Of a stretch of DNA of 64,000 nt, positions 45,508 to 54,009 are shown in pieces. Where the stretch lies: the NCBI GenBank assembly GCA_946554445.1, contig CAMNSD010000020.1, positions 1 through 64,000 of the forward strand, read 5' to 3'. The translations under genes were made by a program, and so were the position numbers. The notes beneath the pieces are model-generated. The model did no database searches and was not told the origin of the DNA. It worked only from the letters and a program-made list of their open reading frames with translations. This stretch comes from an uncultured Lachnospiraceae bacterium. Lineage in GTDB: Bacteria > Bacillota > Clostridia > Lachnospirales > Lachnospiraceae. Each line of letters begins with the position of its first letter. Positions within the stretch are counted from its first letter, which is position 1.

Positions 45508-47034
45508 ATGAAAACATTTGCAGCCATAGATGTGGGTTCTTACGAACTGGCGATGAAGATATTTGAGATATCCTCTAAAAGTGGGATTCGGGAGATTGAC
45601 CATATCAGGCATCGCATCGACCTGGGATCGGACACCTTTGCCACTGGTAAGATCAGTTATGAACGGGTGGACGAACTGTGCAGGGTACTGCGGGATTATG
45701 CGGCTATTATGAAAGGCTACCGGGTGGAAGATTACAGGGCCTACGGGACCAGCGCTATCCGGGAGACAGAGAACACGGCGATTGTCTTGGACCAGATCGC
45801 CCAAAGGACCGGAATTCGGATTGAGGTTTTGAGCAATTCGGAACAGCGATTTTTAAATTACAAGTCCATTGCTTCTAAAGGCGACGCTTTTAATAGGATT
45901 ATAGAGAAGGGCACGGCCATTGTGGATATCGGCGGCGGCAGTATTCAGATATCTTTGTTTGACAAGGATACGCTGGTAACGACGCAGAACATGCGGCTTG
46001 GCGTTTTAAGGCTGCAGGATCAGATCGGCCGATTGAACATAAGACCAGGACAGTATGATGAGATTCTGGATGAAATGGTCAGTTCCCAGCTGGCGGTATT
46101 TAAAAAATTGTATTTAAAAGATCGACAGATTGACAATATCATTGTGGTGGATGATTATATTTCAGAGATTGTAGGCAAGAATGTGCTGGGATTAGAACAG
46201 AGTAATATCGAGGCGCCTGCGGTGGAAGTGTTCTTAGAGCGGATCAAGAGCAAATCCACACAGGAAGCGGCCCATGCGCTGGACATGCCGGAGGAGAATA
46301 TTCCTCTTTTGTTCATTGCCTGTGTGCTGGTCAATCGGATCGCTAAGGTGATGGATGCCAAGATGATCTGGGCGCCTGGGGTGACGCTCTGCGATGGCAT
46401 GGCATATGAGTATGGAGAGAAAAATAAGATCATTAGGGAGAATCATGACTTTGAGCAGGATATCATCGCCTGTGCGCAGAATATCAGTAAACGCTATATG
46501 GGCAGCAGGCGCAGGAGTGAGACGCTGGAAAAGATAGCGCTGACTATCTTTGACAGTATGAACAAGGTGCACGGACTGGGCAAGAGGGAGCGGCTGCTTT
46601 TGCGGATTGCCACCCTTTTACATGACTGCGGCAAGTATATCAGTCTGGTGAATCTGGGTGAGTGTTCTTATAATATCATCATGTCCACGGAGATCATCGG
46701 ACTCTCCCACATCGAGCGGGAAATTGTGGCCAATGTGGTAAAATACAATCATATTGATTTTGAGTACAGCGAGGTGGTGGGGAGCAGCAGGGACATTGAC
46801 AGGGCAGCTTATATGACCATCGCCAAACTGACAGCAATCTTAAAGATTGCAAACGGTCTGGACCGCAGTCATAAGCAGAAGTTTAAGAATGTAAAGACAA
46901 CTTTGAAGGAGGAGAAACTGGTCATTACGGTGGATACCTCCGTGGATATCACGCTGGAAAAAGGTCTGTTTACAAAACGGGCGGATTTCTTTGAAGAAGT
47001 ATTCAGCGTAAAACCAATAATAAAACAACGGTAA
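45508..47034 (+). CDS. ppx: Exopolyphosphatase / (p)ppGpp-pppA phosphohydrolase with HD domain
   Basis: A Ppx/GppA ASKHA-fold phosphatase: AAIDVGSYELAMKIFE at the N-terminus, YGTSAIRETEN near residue 80, and the ATP/phosphate loop VDIGGGSIQISLF near 140. The C-terminal half carries an HD domain (LLHDCGKYISL near 370). It likely degrades polyphosphate made by the next gene. Length 508. Confidence 0.9.
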   Translation: MKTFAAIDVGSYELAMKIFEISSKSGIREIDHIRHRIDLGSDTFATGKISYERVDELCRVLRDYAAIMKGYRVEDYRAYGTSAIRETENTAIVLDQIAQRTGIRIEVLSNSEQRFLNYKSIASKGDAFNRIIEKGTAIVDIGGGSIQISLFDKDTLVTTQNMRLGVLRLQDQIGRLNIRPGQYDEILDEMVSSQLAVFKKLYLKDRQIDNIIVVDDYISEIVGKNVLGLEQSNIEAPAVEVFLERIKSKSTQEAAHALDMPEENIPLLFIACVLVNRIAKVMDAKMIWAPGVTLCDGMAYEYGEKNKIIRENHDFEQDIIACAQNISKRYMGSRRRSETLEKIALTIFDSMNKVHGLGKRERLLLRIATLLHDCGKYISLVNLGECSYNIIMSTEIIGLSHIEREIVANVVKYNHIDFEYSEVVGSSRDIDRAAYMTIAKLTAILKIANGLDRSHKQKFKNVKTTLKEEKLVITVDTSVDITLEKGLFTKRADFFEEVFSVKPIIKQR

Positions 47035-47076
47035 AAAGCGTTACATATAAATGATATAAAAGGAGGCCAATGGGGG

Positions 47077-49209
47077 ATGGCGGATGTAAAGGATTTTTCA
47101 AAGGATGAATATTATAGTAACAGAGAACTCAGCTGGCTGCTCTTTAACAAGAGGGTATTGGCGGAGGCCAAGGATAAGCAGATGCCTTTGTTTGAGCGGT
47201 TAAAGTTTCTTGGCATCACAGCATCCAATCTGGATGAGTTCTTTATGGTGCGGGTGGCGTCTTTAAAGGATATGGTCAACGCCGGCTACAAGAAACGGGA
47301 TATCGCGGGAATGACGACGGAAGAACAGCTTGAGCGGGTGAACGAGGAGACGCATAAGCTGGTGGCGCAGCAGTATAATACCTATAACAGATCCCTCTTA
47401 CCACAGCTTTTGGAGAATGGTCTGCATCTGATCAGTCATCATGAGGATCTGAAAAAAGAGGAAGCCGCGTATGTGGATCACTATTTTGCGGAGAGTGTTT
47501 ATCCGGTACTCACGCCCATGGCGGTGGATTCTTCCAGGCCGTTTCCGCTGATTCGCAATAAGTCCCTGAATCTGGGCGCTCTCGTCACCAAGAAAAATGG
47601 TGTGGGAGAGTTGGAATTTGCCACCGTCCAGGTGCCAAGTGTCCTTTCAAGAATTGTGATGATTCCTTCCGAGGAGGAGGGGGTGAAGCTGATTCTGCTG
47701 GAAGAGGTGATTGAGCGTAACATTCACAAATTATTCCTAAATTATGATATTGTCTGTACTTATCCTTTCCGGATCATGAGAAATGCGGATTTGACGATCG
47801 AGGAGGAAGAGGCGGAGGATCTACTGCAGGAGATTGAGAAACAGCTGAAAAAGAGACAGTGGGGCCAGGTGATTCGTCTGGAAGTGGAAGAGGGAATCGA
47901 CAACAGGCTTCTGAAATTGATCCGGGAAGAACTTATGATTTCTAAGGAAGATATCTATGCGATCAATGGGCCTTTGGATCTGACCTTTCTGATGAAGATG
48001 TATGGTCTGGATGGGTTCGACCATTTGAAAGAGAACAGTTATTTAAAACCCCAGCCGGTGCCGGAACTGCCGGAGGATGCGGATGTGTTTGCCAAGATTC
48101 GGGAGAGTGATATTCTGATGCATCATCCCTACCAGTCTTTTGAGCCGGTGGTGCGGTTTATCAGACAGGCAGCTAGGGATCCGGAGGTATTGGCCATCAA
48201 GCAGACACTGTACCGTGTCAGCGGCAATTCACCGATCATAGCCGCGTTGGAACAGGCGGCGGAGAATGGGAAACAGGTATCCGTGTTAGTGGAATTAAAA
48301 GCCAGGTTTGACGAAGAGAACAATATCGTCTGGGCACGGAAACTGGAAAAGGCGGGCTGTCATGTCATTTATGGACTGGTGGGGCTTAAGACGCACAGTA
48401 AGATTACCCTGGTGGTCAGAAGGGAAGAAAACGGTATCAGGCGGTATGTGCATCTGGGCACCGGTAACTACAATGATTCTACGGCGAAACTGTATACAGA
48501 CGTGGGACTGTTTACTTGCTCGGAGGCCATTGGAGAGGATGCAACGGCAGTGTTTAACATGCTTTCCGGCTATTCGGAGCCGCGAAGCTGGAATAAACTG
48601 TCCCTGGCGCCTTACTGGCTGAAGGACAGATTTATATATCTGATCGGCAGGGAGCGTGACCATGCCCTGGAAGGCCGACCGGCCAGGATCATTGCCAAGA
48701 TGAATTCCCTCTGCGATAAGAGTATTATTGAAGCGCTCTATGAGGCCAGCGCTGCCGGGGTAAAGATTGACTTAATCATCCGGGGAATCTGCTGTCTCAG
48801 GACAGGAATCAAGGGTGTCAGTGAAAACATTACGGTGCGTTCTATCGTGGGCAATTATCTGGAACACGCCAGGATTTTTTATTTTGAGAACGATGGCAAA
48901 CCGGAATACTATTGTGCCAGCGCGGACTGGATGCCGAGAAATTTAGACCGCCGCGTGGAGATTCTGTTTCCCATAGAGAAAGCGCCTTTACAGGAAAAAC
49001 TTTGGCATATTTTAGAGTGTCAGCTTAGGGATACGGTGAAGGCTTCCATCCTGCAGCCGGACGGCAGTTATGAAAAGATAGACAAGCGGGGGAAGGAAGT
49101 GTTTAACGCCCAGCTTAACTTCTGCAAAGAGGCCAAATCTGTTTCCAGGGAAGAGACAGAGACTGCCCAGAAACGTATATTTATTCCCAAGATGCATCAT
49201 AATGATTGA
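47077..49209 (+). CDS. ppk: Polyphosphate kinase 1
   Basis: PPK1 makes polyphosphate from ATP. N-terminal NRELSWLLFNKRVL, the phosphorylated His in HLGTGNYNDSTAKLYTDVG (near residue 462) and the second His region YYCASADWMPRNLDRRVE are intact. Length 710 is normal. The pairing with ppx 42 nt upstream indicates a polyphosphate storage module. Confidence 0.95.
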   Translation: MADVKDFSKDEYYSNRELSWLLFNKRVLAEAKDKQMPLFERLKFLGITASNLDEFFMVRVASLKDMVNAGYKKRDIAGMTTEEQLERVNEETHKLVAQQYNTYNRSLLPQLLENGLHLISHHEDLKKEEAAYVDHYFAESVYPVLTPMAVDSSRPFPLIRNKSLNLGALVTKKNGVGELEFATVQVPSVLSRIVMIPSEEEGVKLILLEEVIERNIHKLFLNYDIVCTYPFRIMRNADLTIEEEEAEDLLQEIEKQLKKRQWGQVIRLEVEEGIDNRLLKLIREELMISKEDIYAINGPLDLTFLMKMYGLDGFDHLKENSYLKPQPVPELPEDADVFAKIRESDILMHHPYQSFEPVVRFIRQAARDPEVLAIKQTLYRVSGNSPIIAALEQAAENGKQVSVLVELKARFDEENNIVWARKLEKAGCHVIYGLVGLKTHSKITLVVRREENGIRRYVHLGTGNYNDSTAKLYTDVGLFTCSEAIGEDATAVFNMLSGYSEPRSWNKLSLAPYWLKDRFIYLIGRERDHALEGRPARIIAKMNSLCDKSIIEALYEASAAGVKIDLIIRGICCLRTGIKGVSENITVRSIVGNYLEHARIFYFENDGKPEYYCASADWMPRNLDRRVEILFPIEKAPLQEKLWHILECQLRDTVKASILQPDGSYEKIDKRGKEVFNAQLNFCKEAKSVSREETETAQKRIFIPKMHHND

Positions 49210-49228
49210 GGGTAGTATGGAGGTAAAC

Positions 49229-49825
49229 ATGAAAATATATCTGGCTTCGGCATCGCCCAGACGCAAAGATCTGCTCAGGCAGGTGGGGCTTCCCTTTAAG
49301 GTCATGCCCAGTACGGTGGAGGAAAAAGTCACCAAAGAAAAACCAGATGAAGTGGTGGAAGAATTATCTTACCAAAAGGCTGTGGATGTCTGCGGCAGAC
49401 TGACGGCGGAAGGCAAAGAAGATTTCATTGTTATCGGTGCGGACACAGTAGTGGCGGCCTGGGGTAAAATCCTTGGAAAACCGAAGGACAGGGAAGACGC
49501 GGAGCGGATGCTTGGCGATCTGCAGGGGACAGGCCATCAAGTCTATACGGGTGTGACCATTGCCTGGAAATATAAAGATATGTCCGCCATGTACGCCACT
49601 TTCAGTGAGTGTACGGATGTGACCATGTATAGCATGAGCAAAGAAGAAATTAAACGTTATGTGGACAGCGGGGAACCCATGGATAAGGCCGGAGCCTATG
49701 CGATCCAGGGCTTGTGTGCCGCCTATATTCAGGGAATCTGCGGGGATTACAATAATGTGGTGGGATTGCCGGTGGGAAAGCTTTGTCAGGAATTGAAAAG
49801 AAGAGGGCTTTTCCCGGACAAGTAA
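49229..49825 (+). CDS. maf: Maf-family nucleoside triphosphate pyrophosphatase
   Basis: Maf proteins hydrolyse non-canonical or pyrimidine nucleoside triphosphates and affect septum formation when overexpressed in Bacillus. LASASPRRKDLLRQVGLPF at the N-terminus, VIGADTVV near residue 70 and GEPMDKAGAYAIQG near 150 are diagnostic. The ATG at 49229 with GGAGGT upstream is preferred to 49202, which overlaps ppk. Length 198. Confidence 0.93.
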   Translation: MKIYLASASPRRKDLLRQVGLPFKVMPSTVEEKVTKEKPDEVVEELSYQKAVDVCGRLTAEGKEDFIVIGADTVVAAWGKILGKPKDREDAERMLGDLQGTGHQVYTGVTIAWKYKDMSAMYATFSECTDVTMYSMSKEEIKRYVDSGEPMDKAGAYAIQGLCAAYIQGICGDYNNVVGLPVGKLCQELKRRGLFPDK

Positions 49826-49835
49826 GGAGGGTATT

Positions 49836-50093
49836 ATGTTTGATGAGAAGGTAGTACAGTGTTTTCTGGATCACCAGCTGCAGCTGTATCCGGAAAAGGT
49901 AGCAGAGACGCCGGAGGAGGCGGAGAACTTTCTGGAAGAATGTATGGCAGTGGTGGTAGATTCTGTCAGGGAAGTGTGGGAATTCTTTGAGGAAGAAGGC
50001 ATGGATATGGAAGGCGCCGATGAAGAAGAGATTCTGGAAGCGTCCGAAGTGTTTGAGATTGGTGATGGCAGATATTTGATCGTAGAAGGCTAA
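49836..50093 (+). CDS. Small acidic protein of unknown function
   Basis: 85 residues, strongly acidic (about a third Glu/Asp), predicted helical, no cysteine cluster or membrane segment. It follows maf by 10 nt with AGGAGGG upstream and so is the last gene of the pheA-maf unit. It ends in a YLIVEG beta-like tail. I do not recognise a family. Confidence 0.75.
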   Translation: MFDEKVVQCFLDHQLQLYPEKVAETPEEAENFLEECMAVVVDSVREVWEFFEEEGMDMEGADEEEILEASEVFEIGDGRYLIVEG

Positions 50094-50160
50094 ATCGAGC
50101 ATTGCTCGATTGCGAGATCCGCTGCGCGGACTCGGATGTATGTACGGACTCGGATTCGCG
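50092..50160 (+). repeat. Dispersed double-hairpin repeat, copy D plus a partial second core
   Basis: Overlaps the TAA stop codon. AATCGAGCA/TGCTCGATT form hairpin one (50093-50111). The core CGAGATCCGCTGCGCGG then ACTCGG follows (50113-50135). A partial second copy CGGACTCGGATTCGCG lies at about 50145-50160. It stands between convergent genes. Confidence 0.75.
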
Positions 50161-50175
50161 TGAGGTTTTAGGATG

Positions 50176-50985
50176 TTAAAGGTGGAGCAGGCGGCGCATG
50201 GTGTCCGCCAGGCCGTCATGCTCGTTGTCCAGGTCGGTGATCTCATCGGCCTGTTGTTTTACCTTGTCTGTGGCATTTAGCATGGCGATACCGGTGCCGG
50301 CGGCTGTGAGCATAGAGATATCATTGTCCGCATCTCCGGCGGCGTAGGCGTCTGAGAGAGGAACGTGGAAATAGTCACAGAGAAAATGTACGGCATTTCC
50401 CTTTCCGGCATCCCAGTCAAAAAGTTCCAGATACATGTGGTTGGAGTAGATGGTGCGGACCTTGTTTTCGGCCCACTGGGATATACTTTGGCGGAAAGAT
50501 TCCAGTTTTTCAAAGTCATCGAGGCTGATTGCCAGCATCTTAAAAGGTCTTTCCGTGAGCGCGTCCCTTAAAACGGGGGAGACGACCAAGGGCAGGTGGA
50601 TTCTCCGGCGATAATATGTCACTTCCGCATCTTCCGCGGGAGAGACAATGGCATCACTTCGATAAGTCTGGATATGCAGATTGTATTGATCAGCCTGATT
50701 TTGCAGATAAGGGATATAGTCAAGAGGCAGTCTCTTTTCCAGGATGCTGCAGGCGCGGTCACAATCGTAAATCTGGGTGCCGTTGCTGCAGGTCAGAAAG
50801 ATACCGGACTGGGTAAGTCCGGCTTTTTCTTTGACTTCTAATATGCTTAGGAGCGGCCTGCCGGAAGATAAGATCAGCTTATTGCCGGCTTGTAGAAACT
50901 CATCCAGAAAAGCTTTGGTGCCAGAGGATACCTGGCTCTTGTTATTTAAAAGAGTACCGTCTAAATCTGTAAATAGAAGTTTCAT
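50176..50985 (-). CDS. Cof-type HAD phosphatase
   Basis: A haloacid dehalogenase phosphatase of subclass IIB (Cof/YbiV-like), probably acting on sugar phosphates or flavin intermediates. Motif I LLFTDLDGTLLNN is at the very N-terminus, motif II LILSSGRP near residue 38, and the C-terminal AAGDADNDISML near 222. The start at 50985 follows GGAGGCGG. It overlaps the upstream PHP gene by 4 nt (ATGA). Confidence 0.9.
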   Translation of the reverse strand: MKLLFTDLDGTLLNNKSQVSSGTKAFLDEFLQAGNKLILSSGRPLLSILEVKEKAGLTQSGIFLTCSNGTQIYDCDRACSILEKRLPLDYIPYLQNQADQYNLHIQTYRSDAIVSPAEDAEVTYYRRRIHLPLVVSPVLRDALTERPFKMLAISLDDFEKLESFRQSISQWAENKVRTIYSNHMYLELFDWDAGKGNAVHFLCDYFHVPLSDAYAAGDADNDISMLTAAGTGIAMLNATDKVKQQADEITDLDNEHDGLADTMRRLLHL

Positions 50986-51845
50986 GTGATTGCCGCCTCC
51001 TTGATGCGCTCCCATATTTCTTCCGGAATAAATAGCTTGCCGTAACCGGTTCCCAGATCCAGCTTTGGCTTGTTGGCTCCATGGAAATCAGAACCGCCGC
51101 TTAAGAGCAGGTCGTAGCGATCAGCAATTCTTCGCATATCTCGTTCGTCCTGTGACGTGTAGGTGCTGTAGAAGGCTTCGATTCCCATGAGACCGACTTC
51201 TTTTAAAGAAGCGACCAAGGCGCAGAGCCGGTCGTTTCCCATATGATAAAGGGTGGGGTGTGCTAGAATAGGGATGCCGTTTGCCTGCAGGATCAGTTCT
51301 ACAGCCTGGGCAGGCGTCACTTTTTCCCGGGGTACAAAATATTTCGTGTGATCTCCCAGATATTGGGCAAAAGCGTCTGGGCGGCTTTTGACATAGCCGT
51401 GTTCCAGAAGATAGGTAGCATAGTGTGCCCGGGTGATCACGGCGCCGGGATTTTCCGCCTGTAGTTTGTCAAAGGTAATGTCGATGCCTGCTGTCTGCAG
51501 ATTCTGACACATCTTATGATTGCGGTTGACGCGGGAATTTACGAAGGCATCGAGTCTGTCCTGAAAGGCAGGCGCATCGTAGGAGATGTATAGTCCTACG
51601 ATGTGCACGTCCTTTTGTTCATATTTGGTAGAAAATTCAATTCCCGGAATGACTTCGGGACAGGGAATGCCCTTCTGGGACAAGGAAGCCGCATAGGAGA
51701 GGGCTTCGTCCAGGCCGTCCGTGGTATCATGGTCCGTGATGGCTACCGCGGCAAGTCCCTTTTCCCTGGCATAATCCACCAGCTGGGTGGGGGTAAGGCT
51801 GCCGTCTGATTTGCAGGTATGGGTGTGCAGGTCGACAGGTCTCAT
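50982..51845 (-). CDS. PHP-domain phosphoesterase (YciV/RNase AM-like)
   Basis: A metal-dependent phosphoesterase. DLHTHTCKSDGSLTP at the N-terminus, AITDHDTTDG near residue 37, PGIEFST near 67 and the C-terminal SGGSDFHG carry the metal ligands. The related E. coli protein acts as a 5'-3' exonuclease on short RNA and pAp; that activity is inferred by family only. It starts 2 nt after the ABC-F stop, so the three genes form one operon. Confidence 0.88.
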   Translation of the reverse strand: MRPVDLHTHTCKSDGSLTPTQLVDYAREKGLAAVAITDHDTTDGLDEALSYAASLSQKGIPCPEVIPGIEFSTKYEQKDVHIVGLYISYDAPAFQDRLDAFVNSRVNRNHKMCQNLQTAGIDITFDKLQAENPGAVITRAHYATYLLEHGYVKSRPDAFAQYLGDHTKYFVPREKVTPAQAVELILQANGIPILAHPTLYHMGNDRLCALVASLKEVGLMGIEAFYSTYTSQDERDMRRIADRYDLLLSGGSDFHGANKPKLDLGTGYGKLFIPEEIWERIKEAAIT

Positions 51846-51847
51846 AA

Positions 51848-53488
51848 TTAGTCGTCCTCTTCCTGGCTGGCGGTACTGGTGTAGACAGTACGTTTTCTCG
51901 CCATTTCATCGTTCTCCAGATACTCGTCGTAGGTGGTGATCTTATCAATTAACGTGCCGTCCGGCAGGATTTCCATGATGCGGTTGGCTGTGGTCTGCAC
52001 CACCTGATGGTCATGACAGGAGAACAGCTCCACACCCTTAAATTTCTTCATGCCCTCATTGAGAGCGGTGATAGCTTCCATATCCAGATGGTTGGTAGGT
52101 TCATCGAAGAGCAGGCAGTTGGCGCCGCTGATCATCATCTTGGAGAGCAGACAGCGAACCTTCTCGCCGCCGGATAAGACCTTTACTTTTTTGACGCCGT
52201 CCTCCCCGGCAAAGAGCATACGCCCCAGGAAACCGCGGACATAGGTCACATCCTTCACGGGAGAGTAGCCCATGAGCCAGTCGGTGATGGTGTAGTCGTT
52301 GTCAAATTCTGCGGTATTGTCCTTCGGGAAATAAGCCTGGGAAGTGGTGACACCCCATTTATAGGTGCCCTCGTCAGGTTCCATCTCACCGGTCAGGATT
52401 TTAAACAAAGTGGTCTTTGCAAGTTCATTGCCGCCCACCAAGGCAATCTTATCATCATGTCCCACAATAAAGGAAATGTTGTCCAGCACCTTTTCCCCAT
52501 TGATGGTCTTGGAAAGCCCTTCAACCGTCAGCACCTCATTGCCGATCTCGCGTTCTGGCCGGAAATCAATGTAAGGGTATTTACGGCTGGAGGGACGGAT
52601 GTCATCCAGCTCAATCTTTTCCAGGGCACGTTTCCTGGAAGTAGCCTGTTTTGATTTGGAAGCATTGGCGGAGAAGCGGGAGATGAACTCCTGCAGTTCC
52701 TTAATCTGCTCCTCTTTCTTCTTGTTGGCTTCCTTGCGCTGTTTGATGATCAACTGGCTGGATTCATACCAGAAATCATAGTTGCCCGCATAGAGTTGAA
52801 TCTTGCCGTAGTCAATGTCTGCGATCTGGGTGCAGACTTTGTTCAGGAAATAACGGTCGTGGGAGACCACGATGACCGTGTTCTCAAAGTCGATCAAAAA
52901 GTCTTCCAGCCAGGCGATGGCGTCTAAGTCCAGATGGTTGGTGGGCTCGTCGAGAAGCAGGATGTCGGGATTGCCAAAGAGCGCTTTGGCCAACAACACC
53001 TTGACTTTTTCGTTACCGTTTAAATCCCCCATCATGCTGTAATGCAGGTCTGTCTCAATACCGAGACCGTTTAAGAGCATGGCGGCATTGGTCTCAGCGT
53101 CCCAGCCGTCCATCTCCGCAAATTCTGCTTCCAGTTCACTGGCGCGGATACCGTCTTCATCGCTGAAATCTTCCTTGGCATAGATGGCGTCCTTCTCCTT
53201 CATGATCTGGTAGAGACGTTCGTTGCCCATGATGACCGTATCCATGACGGGATAGGCGTCATACTTGAAGTGGTCCTGCTCTAAGACAGACAGACGCTGG
53301 CCCGGTGTGATGGACACATCGCCGTTGGTGGTCTCCAGCGCACCGGAGAGGATTTTCAGGAAAGTGGACTTGCCAGCGCCGTTGGCACCGATCAGTCCAT
53401 AACAGTTGCCTTCGGTGAATTTGATGTTCACATCTTCAAAGAGCGCTTTCTTGCCTACGCGCAATGTTACATTATTAGCCTGTATCAT
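51848..53488 (-). CDS. ABC-F family ATPase (YbiT/YkpA-like)
   Basis: A soluble twin-cassette ATPase that probably acts on the ribosome E site. Cassette 1: Walker A GANGAGKST (about 36-44), signature-like LNGNEKVKVLL (about 155), Walker B LLLDEPTNHLD. A charged linker (KEANKKKEEQIKELQEF) joins it to cassette 2: Walker A GGNELAKTT (about 352), signature LSGGEKVRCLL (about 440), CLLFDEPTNHLD. The Walker A of cassette 2 and the signature of cassette 1 are both non-canonical. Length 546. Confidence 0.9.
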   Translation of the reverse strand: MIQANNVTLRVGKKALFEDVNIKFTEGNCYGLIGANGAGKSTFLKILSGALETTNGDVSITPGQRLSVLEQDHFKYDAYPVMDTVIMGNERLYQIMKEKDAIYAKEDFSDEDGIRASELEAEFAEMDGWDAETNAAMLLNGLGIETDLHYSMMGDLNGNEKVKVLLAKALFGNPDILLLDEPTNHLDLDAIAWLEDFLIDFENTVIVVSHDRYFLNKVCTQIADIDYGKIQLYAGNYDFWYESSQLIIKQRKEANKKKEEQIKELQEFISRFSANASKSKQATSRKRALEKIELDDIRPSSRKYPYIDFRPEREIGNEVLTVEGLSKTINGEKVLDNISFIVGHDDKIALVGGNELAKTTLFKILTGEMEPDEGTYKWGVTTSQAYFPKDNTAEFDNDYTITDWLMGYSPVKDVTYVRGFLGRMLFAGEDGVKKVKVLSGGEKVRCLLSKMMISGANCLLFDEPTNHLDMEAITALNEGMKKFKGVELFSCHDHQVVQTTANRIMEILPDGTLIDKITTYDEYLENDEMARKRTVYTSTASQEEDD

Positions 53489-53536
53489 GTTGAAACCTCA
53501 TATTTTCTTAATTTTCTGTCTTTGGTTACTCATACC

Positions 53537-53564
53537 ATTATACATGAAAACATTGTTTTTTCAA
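53537..53564 (-). promoter_or_regulatory. Promoter of the ABC-F/PHP/HAD operon
   Basis: On the minus strand TTGAAA (53564-53559), 16-bp spacer, TATAAT (53542-53537), leaving a 40-nt leader. Confidence 0.75.
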
Positions 53565-53659
53565 GGGAAAACGTGGCGGGGCGTGGGAGGAGTGGGAAAG
53601 ATGATGGGTAAGGTTGAGCGAATGTAAAACGATAAATTTAGATTTCGCATAAAAATAAA

Positions 53660-53688
53660 TTGAAAAGTGATATTAAAAATGATATGAT
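53660..53688 (+). promoter_or_regulatory. Promoter of the type I toxin mRNA
   Basis: TTGAAA (53660-53665), 17-bp spacer, TATGAT (53683-53688). The start point should be near 53695. Confidence 0.75.
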
Positions 53689-53725
53689 GAAAGGCAAGAG
53701 GAGTAATCGTGTTACAAGGTGGTAG

Positions 53726-53756
53726 CCTCCCGATCCTGCAAAGGAAGGAAGGGAGG
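53726..53756 (+). promoter_or_regulatory. Hairpin masking the toxin Shine-Dalgarno
   Basis: CCTCCC (53726-53731) pairs with GGGAGG (53751-53756), and inside it TCCT (53734-53737) pairs with AGGA (53742-53745) around GCAA. The second arm contains the ribosome site of the toxin, so translation should be low in the folded mRNA. Confidence 0.6.
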
Positions 53757-53764
53757 TGGTGCGT

Positions 53765-53860
53765 ATGGATACTTACGAAGTTTTAACATTGTTAATTTTA
53801 TTCGGAACGTTTCTTGTCGCATTGCGAACCCAGCTTGCTGGGTTTTCCTACAATAGATAG
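53765..53860 (+). CDS. Holin-like type I toxin (TxpA-like), probably frameshifted at the C-terminus
   Basis: A 31-residue peptide. MDTYEVLTLLILFGTFLVAL is a short N-terminal segment followed by one membrane helix, the pattern of putative holin-like toxins related to Bacillus TxpA/BsrG, which damage the membrane. GGGAGGTGG precedes the ATG. The last ten residues (RTQLAGFSYNR) are encoded by a small hairpin and do not look like the charged tail usual in the family; the +1 frame just downstream reads IDRNNKRK to TAA at 53877. Whether the peptide is still toxic is unknown. Confidence 0.7.
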   Translation: MDTYEVLTLLILFGTFLVALRTQLAGFSYNR

Positions 53861-53875
53861 GAATAACAAGCGAAA

Positions 53876-53973
53876 ATAAATAAGCCTGCCTTGTACTTGA
53901 CCGGTCGAGGCAGGCTTATTACCATATAAGCAAATCGAGAGGTCAACCACTTTGTGGGCGGTTGCTCTTCTTG
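53876..53973 (-). ncRNA. Antisense RNA antitoxin of the type I module
   Basis: On the minus strand TTGTAA (54008-54003), 17-bp spacer and TATAAT (53985-53980) predict a start near 53973. The RNA of about 100 nt ends in a 13-bp terminator (53920-53908 with 53891-53879) followed by TATTTT. It is complementary to the 3' untranslated part of the toxin mRNA, the arrangement known from txpA/ratA. Confidence 0.72.
53879..53920 (-). terminator. Terminator of the antitoxin RNA
   Basis: A perfect 13-bp stem AATAAGCCTGCCT/AGGCAGGCTTATT; T-rich sequence follows only on the minus strand. Confidence 0.8.
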
Positions 53974-53979
53974 CGTTTA

Positions 53980-54008
53980 ATTATATACCAGATATGATAA
54001 AGTTACAA
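53980..54008 (-). promoter_or_regulatory. Promoter of the antisense antitoxin RNA
   Basis: TTGTAA and TATAAT with a 17-bp spacer on the minus strand. The -10 is consensus and stronger than that of the toxin, as expected of an antitoxin RNA in excess. Confidence 0.78.
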
Positions 54009-54009
54009 G

